Shown here: positions 46,301 to 58,300 of the stretch, in pieces
Numbering within the stretch: the stretch's first letter is position 1
Layout of the letters: each line of letters begins with the position of its first letter
Assembly: GCA_903813345.2 (NCBI GenBank)
Contig: CAIIXF020000003.1
Span: 3,068,109-3,132,108, forward strand
Length of the DNA stretch: 64,000 bases
Direction: 5' to 3'
From: Owenia fusiformis
Lineage: Eukaryota; Annelida; Polychaeta; Sabellida; Oweniidae
Position numbers and translations under genes: made by a program
The notes under the pieces: model-generated
The model's database searches: none
What the model saw: only the letters and a program-made list of their open reading frames with translations
What the model was told of the DNA's origin: nothing

Positions 46301-49300
46301 ATATCATTATGTCATGTCTATTTTCTATAAAAATTCAAACATTATTCCGGGAAAATCTAAGGTTTTTAGCACATAAGGACATTTTAGCACATTCTCTGCA
46401 GGTTATGCAAAGAAAAACATGAAGATGCTTTAACATGTAATCCAATGGGGGAGTTAGGGTTGCCTAACTTTTGGAGGGAAGTTTCGGTTAACCTCTTGAG
46501 TCCCAGGCTCTAAAATCGGTTGAAACCAGAGAATTTTTCATTTTAGCCACCTTTTGACATTTTACTCCACACATCTACAACTTAAGATGCTCAATTTAGT
46601 AAAATCAGACGGCGGGGATCATTTCTACAAATTTTAAAACAAGTTTTGTGTAAATTGGATGAAAATTGTTCAAATAGGAGCAGTTTTAGTGAAATATTTT
46701 GTGATGGATTTTCTCGTCACTTTGGGTTTTAAGGTCATTTCTGAGGTGACGAGATATCTCGTCACTCCAGGTAGTCAAGAGGTTAAACAAACATATTTCT
46801 TGTAATCTTTTCATCACTTATAGGTCTGATTCTACATTTAAATAAATAAAGTATTAAAATATCTAAAGATGATAAAATGTTCAGTTTCTCAGTCTAAAAA
46901 CAATTTTACATTGAGAGGGGGTCTATAGAGGTACATGCATTTCTTTTCTCAGTCTAAAAACAATTTAACATTGAGAGGGGGTCTATAGGGGTACATGCAT
47001 TTCTTTTCTCAGTCTAAACACAATTTTACATTGAGAGGGGGTCTATAGAGGTACATGCATTTCTTTTCTCAGTCTAAAAACAATTTTACATTGAGAGGGG
47101 GTCTATAGGGGTACATGCATTTCTTTTCTCAGTCTAAAAACAATTTTACATTGAGAAGGGGGTCTATAGGGGTACATGCATTTCTTTTCTCAGTCTAAAA
47201 ACAATTTTACATTGAGAGGGGTGTCTATAGGGGTACATGCATTTCTTTTCTCAGTCTAAAAACAATTTTACATTGAGAAGGGGGTCTATAGGGGTACATG
47301 CATTTCTTTTCTCAGTCTAAAAACAATTTTACATTGAGAGGGGTGTCTATAGGGGTACATGCATTTCTTTTCTCAGTCTAAAAACAATTTTACATTGAGA
47401 GGGGGGTCTATAGGGGTACATGCATTTCTTTTCTCAGTCTAAAAACAATTTTACATTGAGAGGGGGGTCTATAGGGGTACATGCATTTCTTTTCTCAGTC
47501 TAAAAACAATTTTACATTGAGAGGAGGTTCTATAGGGGTACATGCATTTCTTCTATCCAATCAGCTCCAAAGAATCACCTGTATTGGACAACAGACATAT
47601 ATAAAGAGAATCATATTTGAGGTAAGACAGATACCAATTGGCTTAGCAAGTATATTCACTAGATACACTTAATTTGGCTCCCGTTTTAATTTGATGGATG
47701 GGCGGATTCAGAAAATCCGCCAAATTAAAAATCTGTCAAAATTCAGTTTGGAATTTTTGTCCAAATTAAATCGCCGCCAATATTCGAAATTAAGCAAATC
47801 CCTCAAATTAAGTTACATCAAAATAAGTGTATCTACAGTATTTCAGACATCTATTCGTTTTATTAAGAGGAAGGAAAAATCAATCTTGCTTGAAAAGGGT
47901 AAACTTACATTAGAAGAGTCTTTACAGACGACAGGCTGTGTGCGATATATACCAATGGGGACCTCACAGGTAGTTGAGCAAAGTTTCTGGTACAAGCGAC
48001 CATAAGTTCGAATCCAAAGATCATCTTTTGTAATCTTCATCTGAAAGCAAATCGTTTAATAAATAATTTTTTTAATTCACATTAATAAAGAAATGGTGTT
48101 CAAAAAATCTAGTTTGGATTAACTTTTTTCGAAAAGTTTCTAAAAACTGAGTTCAGTTTAGAAAAAGAGGCTCACCCTAAATAGGCCTCATCCAAAACTA
48201 AGCATTTTTGGCTCACTCTTAGGGCCTACCCAAAATTAAGCATTTCTGGCTCTCTCTTAGGCTCCATCAAAAATATGAAACATTTTTGACTCTCTCTTAA
48301 GCACCACCAAAAATTAAGCATTTTTTGTCTGTCTTAAGCCCCAACAAAATTAAGCATAATCTTTCTCACTCTTAAGCCCCACCAAAAATCAAGCATAATC
48401 TTTCTCACTCTTAAGCCCCACCAAAAATTAAGCATATCTTTCTCACTCTTAGGCCCTACCAAAATTTAAGCATTTTTTGTCATCTTAAGCCCCATCAAAA
48501 ATTAAGCATATCTTTCTCACTCTTAGGCCCCACCAAAAATTAAGCATTTTTTGTCTGTCTTAGGCCCAACCAAAAATTAAGCATTTTTTGTCTGTTTTAA
48601 GCTCCACCAAAAATTAAACATATCTTTCTCACTCTTAGGCCCCACCAAAATTTAAGCATTTTTGACTCATTCTTGGTCACAGAAAAAATTAAAATATTAA
48701 AAAGCCTCCAACCATGTCCACCAATGGCTGAACTTACCGAAGATAAATGCCCTGAGCCAAGTGCCTGATCTATGCCAAGAAGCAGGCGCACAAATGTGAT
48801 GATGTAGTCCTTAATAAATGCTTGATAAAGGAGAGTATCTAGCATACTGGCGCTGAACACATTTCCGGCAGCAAAAGGCAGGCGGAACATGTATGACAAT
48901 GATGAGCCTTTATCCTTCTCTTTCTGGAAAAAAAGAGAGCAAAATAAAGAAAATGCATTTTTTGTATGGTTAAGAAACAATACAGGGAAAAGGGCATTGG
49001 ATGGGAGGCACTGGGCAAGGGAAGTATGATCTATTCAGGGTAAAATAGATATCATCCATATTTTTAGATTTCAAAGTTCCATGTATACTTTTTTAAAATT
49101 AACAAACAAGAAAATACTGTTAAGGGGAGACAACCCCACAGAGGAAGAGAATTCTCCATGTCTTAAAACAAAAACCTTAACCTTCCTTACATGACTAATA
49201 AATAAGAATATATAAGCACAAATGCCAAAGGGAAGGGTGACTAAAAACTTTAAAGAAACCCAACAAGAAAAGCAAACTGTAAGTGTAAATCTGTCATAAG

Positions 49301-52300
49301 AAAAGTAGGCCCTATATATCCCAAAACCATGATCTAACATGAAAAGAAACAATGTCTAACATCCCCCTCCCCCTCGAACCGAGAACCAATATCACAATCC
49401 AGAAACTGTTTGGATAGGCTTATGAAAGTCCCTAGATTAACATGAAGATTAACATGTAGAACAACATGCAGAGTTCATAAAGTTCATAAAAATCCAGAAT
49501 TCACTCTTACTCCAAAACTTCCTTTGTAAAGGAATTAATTAAAGCTTTAAAAAATCCCATAATTCATACAATGCTTTCCAAATGAATTCTCTCTCCCTCC
49601 AAAACTTCCTGTAAAGGAATTAGCTATAGTAAATCCCATAATTCATACAATGACACAACCAATGACTTCCAAATGGTCTTTGACAAAATCTCAATTTGAG
49701 ATAATCCAGATTAACCTTTACATTATTTATCAAAGCAATGAAAAGATCACTGAAAAGAAATAGGATTATTTCAAAAATGATTACTAGTGATATAGTATAT
49801 ATACTATACATTTAAAAATATAGAACCATGCAATGCATGCATACATGTGAGCAAGGAGGAAAAACAGCAATGCTTGCCAGGATATGAAAAATGTTTGCAT
49901 GCATTTAAGAACTATTTGAATAATGACTGTCAGTATTTAAACATTTGCATGTTTTCAGGAACTTTCCGAAGGTGAGTAGAATTTAAAAAATACCTTTAAA
50001 CAGCTTTTAAAATTGTTGAATTTATTACTTTATATATAAAATTTCATTTGGAATCGGATACATCAAGCAATTTTTATGTGTCAAATCCCATTGCAATCAA
50101 GTGTCAAATACCATTGCAATTAAGTGTTAAATACCATTGCAATTAAGTGTCAAATACCATTGCAATTAAGTGCCAAATACAATAGCAATTAAGTGTCAAA
50201 TACCATTGCAATTAACTGTTAAATACCATTGCAATTAAGTGTTAAATTCCATTGCAATTAAGTGTCAAATGCCATTGCAATTAAGTGTCAAATGACACTG
50301 CCATTAAGTGTCAAATACCAATGCAATTAAGTGTCAAATGCCACTGCAATTAAGTGTCAAATACCATTGCAATTAAGCGTAAATTCTCAACTATTTGTAT
50401 GTAGGGTCTCTCAAAATTAAAATTAGACATCAAAATGAGACATGCTTTCCATATGTGATATAAATCAAGACACATTCATTATTCTTTTCAGAATAAACAA
50501 TGGGAAAGGTGAAGAAGCATTTTTGGCAAAAACACAGGACAAAGCTTGCAAGCTTTGCCTTCTTTATTCTCCTGTTTGGTATGCTTTCTATCTGGCTTTC
50601 TAAAGGTAACTTACCATTAGAAAGCAGAGAAAATGTGGAACCAGTTAGACCACCTTCACTTCATAGACAACAAAGTGACAATGTTCAACAAAAGACTGAG
50701 AAAAGACGGGATAAAAATGGTATGTATTGTTGTAGTAGTTTGTTTATCATCTTATAAATATGAAGGTGGGCAATATCTCCTTGATGAATATCACATGCTT
50801 TTTAGTAGGGATGGGACGGTTCGTTTCGGTTCGGTTCGGTTCGGTTTTTTCGGATCATCAGCCGTCGGTTCGGTTTTTTCGGTTCGGTTCATTCATTTTA
50901 AGGATTTGTATTGATTGACACGATTAGCTGCTTTGTCTTTGTTATAACAATATTTTATAGATGGAATTTTATGTTATAGTATTTCATGAACAATACATAT
51001 TATTTAGAATACACGACTAAAGAATATAGTACCAGGGACCACATGATTGATTACCGAGGGATACGAATACGCAGATACGAAACGAATTTAGCAAACGAGT
51101 GAGCTAGCAACAGACAAGACAGACAAGGTAGGGACTAGGAATATCAAAAATGTTGCTGTAAAACAGTGTTTTTAACTGTTTTATTGATACTTGACCAATG
51201 AAATATTAATCCGAAAACGATCCGAAAAGCTGATCCGAAAGTAGGGCCATGATCCGAAAACCGATCCAAAGGCTATGAACCGCGGTTTTTCAGTATTTCA
51301 GTTATCCGTCCCACCCCTACTTTTTAGTCCAGTGTCCAGGACGCAACATTTTTCATATTCAGTCTTTTTTCAAACTGCAATTCATTTTTTCAAGTTCACT
51401 TTCAGGAGTGGAAAGGAATTGCCATCATCAGTCAGGCAGCTGGGAGTTTCAAGCCCTGTTTTTAGTCATATTTATTTGTATAACCTAAAGGTAGAGCAGT
51501 TTTCGAGTTGAAGAACTACATGTTGTGTTTTCATTAACTTGAAGACCTCAAAACAATAAGTTTCAGCCAGCACTTGCCAGTTCCAACCAGCACTGGCCTT
51601 CAATTAAGTTGGTGGTGTTCTCGTAAATGTTCACATCATGTATTTTAACACAAGCATAATCATACACATTGAAAATTATCCCTACGTAATAAGAGTACTT
51701 GATATTTTTCAGTTGCAAGTGGCGCAAAAACAACACGAGATGCGCATTCAGTAAACAAAAAGCTAAAAAGTGAAATCAAACACGTGAAATCTAAAATAAA
51801 AGAACTGGATTCAACTGTGTCGGAATTGGCACAAATGTTGAGAATTCTGAATCGAAAACTCGACATGCAGAATCTCGATATGAGAAAAATTGTTGATAGT
51901 TTAGAACAAAAGCAACAACAGAATAAAAGATCTTCTCAGCAAGAGTATGACCGACAAAAAAAGCAGATTGAAGCGGTTGAAAACCGGTTGTTAAAAACAT
52001 CAACGGTTAAAAACCGGTTGTCAAAATCACCAATGGTTGAGAACCAGTTGTCAAAATCAACAAAACAAAATGAACAACAAGTTCAAAGACCATTTAAGCA
52101 ACAATACGACACAATAACTCGTCGTAAAATATACACAGGTGACTGGGACTGCGATGAACTCTTGTGTTATACAGATGATGATGATGTCATAGAAGACAAC
52201 CCTGTAGGTTGGAACACCAGTGACAGAGCATATAAAACACTTCCTCCCGGCTTAAGATTAGCTAAATCAACTATTCCTAATGCAGGGACGGGAGTCTTCT

Positions 52301-55300
52301 CCGATGTTTTCATCCCCAAGGGAACATATTTTGGCCCATATGACGGTGATGTGGTATACAGATCATTTCAGCAATACAATAAAGGAGAATATGTTTTTAC
52401 TGTGAGTTTTCCTCATCATATAGTTTTATCAATTATAATCTAAATTTTGGTAAAGGAAATCTTATCATATTTTTACAAGAAAAATTTCAATTAAAAGCGA
52501 AAAACACTATCATTTTAAACTCAAAATTTTAATTAAAAAACTGAATTAATTAAATTTACTCCAAATTGGGTAAGGCAATTTCATGCAAAATGTATGCACC
52601 TGCAATTTGTTAGACAAAACTTGTTTCAAATGCCAACCACTTTCCATAAAAAAGTTAGAGACTATAACAATATGTCACCACTAATGGTGGTGACTAAGGG
52701 ACCCTAAAAGTGTCCACATGGGGAGGTGTTTTATATACTGGTTTTACTGTTTCGATTTCAGATCTACAAACTTGGGAAAAGATTATTTGGCCGAGATGCT
52801 GGTCCTATAGAAATGTCTAACTGGACAAGGTTCCTAAATTGTCCCAGAGACTTTTTGGAGTTGAATGTTGAGCCAATGCAATGTAGAGAACATGTAAGTT
52901 TTTGGAGTTGAATGTTGAGCCAATGCAATGCAGAGAGCATGTAAGTTTTTGGAGTTGAATGTAAAGCCAATGCAATGTAGAGAGCATGTGAGTTTTGGGA
53001 ATTGAATGTTGAGCCAATGCAATGTAGAGAGCATGTAAGTTTTTTGAACTGAATGTAGAGCCAATGCAATGTAGAGAAAATGTAAGTTTTTGGAGTTGAA
53101 TGTAGAGTCAATGCAATGTAGAGAGCATGTAAGTTTTTGGAGTTGAATGTTGAGCCAATGTGATGTAGAGAGCATGTAAGTTTTTTGAATTGAATGTTGA
53201 GCCAATGCAATGTAGAGAGCATGTAAGTTTTTGGAGTTGAATGTAAAGCCAATGCAATGTAGAGAGCATGTAAGTTTTTGGAATTGAATGTTGAGCCAAT
53301 GCAATGTAGAGAGCATGTAAGTTTTTGGAGTTGAATGTTGAGCCAATGCAATGTAGAGAACATGTACGTTTTTGGAGTTGAATGTAGAGCCAATGCAATG
53401 CAGAGAGCATGTACATTTTTGGAGTTGAATGTTGAGCCAGTGCAATGCAGAGAGCATGTACATTTTTGGAGTTGAATGTTGAGCCAATGCAATGTAGAGA
53501 GCATGTACGTTTTTGGAGTTGAATGTTGAGCAAATGCAATGTACAGCGGTTGAATTATGAATTGAATTTTTCCTACCAAAATAGAAGTTCATAATATAAT
53601 TGTTATTGTATAATGATTAATTTACATGTTAATAAATATGAAATCCCTACTTCCAGGTATACTTCAGAACCATCCGAGATGTAAAACCAGGAAGAGAACT
53701 TTTATTTTTCTATGGAAGGAATTACGCCAAATACAAATTGGGGATTAGAGAAGAAGCATTCTGCAAAGGTTATAATGCCTCACAAGAAGACCCAATCATA
53801 TCCGAGTATATATCAGAGCATATATGCTGATTTATTGTACTTATGTTTTATTTATTGTACTTATAACTGTACACATTGTATTAGAGTATGTCAGAGCATA
53901 TATGCTGTTTTATTGTATTTATGTTTTATTTATTGTACTTATAACTGTACACATTGTATTAGAGTATGTCAGACCATATATGCTGATTTTTTGTACTTAT
54001 GTGTTATCTATTGTACTTATAAGTGTACACATTGTCTCAGAGTATATATCAGAGCATATATGCTGATTTATTGTACTTATGATTTATTTATTGTACTTAT
54101 AACTGTACACATTGTATTAGAGTATATCAGAGCATATATGCTGATTTATTGTACTTATGTTTTATTTATTGTACTTATAACTGTACACATTGTATTAGAG
54201 TATATCAGAGCATATATGCTCATGTATTGTATTTCTGTTTTATTTATTGTACTTATAACTGTACACATTGTCTAGGAGTATATATCAGAGCATATATGCT
54301 GATTTATTGTATTTATGTTTTATCTATTGTACTTATAACTGTACACATTGTCTCGGAGTATATATCAGAGCATATATGCTGATTTATTGTATTTATTTTT
54401 ATCTATTGTACTTATAATTGAACATATTGTATCGGAGTAAACATCAGAGCATATATGCTAATTTATTGTATATCGTTTTATCTATTGTACTTATAATTGT
54501 ACACATTGTATCAGAGTAAACATCAGAGCAAATATGCTGATTTATTGTATTTACATTTTATCTATTGTACTTATAATTGTACACATTGTATCAGAGTAAA
54601 CATCAGAGGATATATCCTGATTTATTATTGTACTTATGTTTCATCTATTATACTTATAAATGTACAAATTTTTCATAATGCAGAAATAATGGATGGGTCC
54701 ATATGGCATCATCAATTGTGAAAGAATGAGTCAATTTGGAAATTACAATATCAAGTGTATTTGATTTGATTTTTGGCAACACATTGGAAGAATGTAGATG
54801 CAACCACATTGGAAAATGTAGATGCAACCACATTGGAAAAATGTAGATGCAACCACATTGGAAAAATATAGATACAACCACATTGGAAAGATTTAGATGC
54901 AACCACATAGGAAGAATCCATGAGACACACCTGGGAAAATAATCCTTTTAGTCAAATGGTGGAGACAATAACAATATGTCATCACTCTTGGAGGTGACAA
55001 AAAAATAAATTAAAAGAAAATGACTAAATTGGTTCAAACCTTTTCCACTTTTGACATTTGTAGAGATATTGTATCGTTAGCTCTAAACTGCATGAACTTC
55101 ATGTTTGAGGACTGTGATAGCTCTGTTATAATTGTACAACTTGGAAACAATCTGAAATAAACATATTACATCATTATATGAACTTCATGTTGAAAATATG
55201 AACATATGAACTTCATGTTAGAGGACTGTGATAGCTCTGTTCTAATTGTACAACTTGGAAACAATCTGAAATAAACATATAACATATATGAACTTCATGT

Positions 55301-58300
55301 TGAAAATATGAACATATGAACTTCATGTTTGAGGACTGTGATAGCTCTGTTATAATTGTACAACTTGGAAACAATCTGAAATAAACATATTACATCATTA
55401 CACGAACTTCATGTTGAAAATATGAACACATGAACTTCATCATTGATGACTGATCCATGCTTTTCACTTTTTTAGAATTTTTTTTCCAGATTTCAATATT
55501 GTCCAATTTTTGTTTTTCATTTGACATTGGCTATTGAATTCCAAGCTTCTTATTTATATTCACTCACTTAATGCTGTGTTCTCTTGATATTCACTAATGA
55601 ATAAAAACATATCCATGAAACCATTTGATATTCACTATGTATTTGTCTTACCTGAATATAGTCTGTACTCCTACTATAGTATTACAGTCAGACATGAATT
55701 CCTCTTCTGTTGAATTTGAACTTTCTTTGTTGACGAACACAATGTTCTCTGACAGATTGATGCCAGCTCTTAGTATGTCATCTAAACTGTAAACAATATT
55801 ATGTATGTCATCTAAACTGTAAACAATATTATGTATGTCATCTTAACTGTAAACAATATTATACATGCAACTAAACCTATAAACAATATTATGTATGTCA
55901 TCTAATCTGTAAACAATATTATACATTAAATTAAACATGTAAACAATATTATGTATGTCTTCTAAACTGTAAACAATATTATGTATGTCATCTAAAATGT
56001 AAACAATATTATATATGCTGTTATACATGTAAACAATATTATACATGCAGTTATACTTGTAAACAATATTTTGTATGTCATCTAAACTGTAAACAAAATA
56101 CTGTATATTTGTAGTTACCCTGTGTCCATATTGGTGGATATGTCACTCTGACTATTACAGACAGTTTTGAAGCTGACAAGATCATAATAACAATCTCAGA
56201 TGTCATGGCCTTTTGTTGAAGTTTAATTGGTGCAAAATTCTCATTTTCACAAATCGGACCGAAATTGGTGATCAAAATATGCCTATTTTTCATGATTTTC
56301 TCATTTTCAAGTGCAAATGGATTCTCAGGTGGGTGCCACGCCTACTTGCGTTTATGCCGGGGAAATCACTGTACAGTGAATAAACAGGTTAGGGCAAAAA
56401 TAGTCTGGATTTGTATCAAGGTTACTATAACGTGGGAGTCAATGGGAGACTACAAAATTGGGGTCAAGAGAGAAAGTCTTCATATAGAGTTGTTCAGATT
56501 TACAAAAGTGTTCAAATATACAGTCTTTACTGTACTATTCTAAGTTTTAGCTATGCAGAGTCTACTTGGAAAGAGGCTCGATGAAAAACCAAAAATTGCA
56601 TTTAATTCAAAGAGATGAAATAGTCTCTTGCAACGAGTAGTCGTACAAACTTAAGCCTCACTCACATTTTCTCTATGGCCGGTGTACAGTGGCCGTAGCT
56701 CCACAAAATTGATGTAGAAAATCTACTACATTGTCCTGCTGCTCCCTGTATTTTATGTGCATACATGTATTTCTCTCGATTTTCAAAAGCTACCGCCACA
56801 GTACTGAGCCATAAGATGGTATTTTTTTTAATGGATAGTGTATTATGTTACTTACCATTCAGTGTTTCCACACATCCAATAAACCATTGGAAAATAGGAT
56901 ATTGTCTCAAGGAATACAAGATCTGGCCTGAAAAAACAAAACTATGAGGTCAAAAACAAAATAACAAGGTCACAAAATATTTCTAAGATCTCATTTTTGT
57001 GCCCTCTTCTTCTTTTCATTTTGAGCCTACAATGGACATTTTGGCCTTCATTTTTTTTAAAAGGCCTTTGTAAAGAAAAGTTGCTTAGTAATCAGAAACA
57101 CTATTAAAACTAACAACAATGTGAAAATATTCAAAAAGATTAACATATGGGAGTAGGGAAAGAAAACCCTTGTCAATTTTCAGTTCACAAACATTATCAA
57201 ATTTAATGAGTCGGTCCAAATTTTCAAAAGGCCCAAATGAAAGGGATCCACTAATTGAATTTCTTTCAGGGCCTGTACCCTTTTCAATTATCAGATTCAC
57301 TCCCACCCCTAGACTCTCCAACTTACTTTCTCTCCAACAGTAAAACAATAGGCTGAAGCTTTTCCTTGGCTAGGAAGTGAGATCGGAGCGGAACGACAAA
57401 GTTATAAAGTCCCGTACTGGCGTGATCTGCGGCTATGATCGTCACTGGCTGACTCCAGTTGTATTCTTTTGCATGACGATAGTTGTTGTGTTCACAGATC
57501 TGCAAGAGAAAGAAATGAATAAACACTCGCAACCTTGTGGTAACGGCACCCATATGTGCTAAATGTGCTAGAATATGTGATCGTGCATTTGTCACAAAAA
57601 AGACATTTGCTCAAGACAAAATTGTAAAGTCCCATATTGGCATGATCCGCAGTAATAAAAGTCATTAGTTGACTCAAGTTGGAGTTGAAGACTCTGGGCC
57701 GAGCATTGAAGTTGAAGACTCTGGGTCGAGCATTAAAGTTGAAGACTCTGGGTCGAGCATTGAGAGAATAAAACCTTCAAGTTGAACCCCCCATTTTGTT
57801 TTCATTACCTACCATGTCATTTGACCAATTTGCGACGAGGGTCGTCTCTACAAAATTTCCATTGTAGTTGAGGTCATCCTTGAACTGTGGGTTTTCCCTC
57901 CTCTTGTTTAGGGACAAGCTTGTTTCTCAATTTATTTGCAAATTTCTGATTATGAATTTGTTAATACCTGTGACAGCTGTAGACAGCAGAGTGGACGCTT
58001 CTCTCTAACCAGATGACACAGGGTAGGGCTGGTACCTATGTATGGGGTCACCCGCGGGAATCCACGGTAATAGCTGTAAACAGTGATTAGATTTTATAAT
58101 ACAGTTAAATGAATGCAGTATTGACTAATTCGGAGTTAAACATATATATATGATTCATTAGTTACTTCAGATATCAGGCATATAAGGGGTGTGTAATTGA
58201 AGGTTTTTATCCAAGGGGGGAATGGATACATGATATGCCATGTAATACTAGTAATAGTAGATATTAACAGAATGCCACTTCTGGTGGTGACATAAAAATC

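Noticed and set aside
44911-47555. CRISPR array
   Set aside because: Repeats are head-to-tail without unique spacers, and the genome is eukaryotic.
52764-53592. Frames of 143-271 residues on the - strand with [10 protein letters not shown] repeats
   Set aside because: Antisense translation of the 47-bp donor array; unit length is not a multiple of 3.
53712-54382. 187-residue + frame starting [10 protein letters not shown]
   Set aside because: Wrong frame of the real last SET exon; the correct frame, fixed by splice phase and SET motifs, stops at 53830.
56370-56540. Fourth Tigger-like MITE (GTACAGTGAATAAACAGG ... CTTTACTGTAC)
   Set aside because: The ends are only loosely symmetric and the interior lacks the family motifs.
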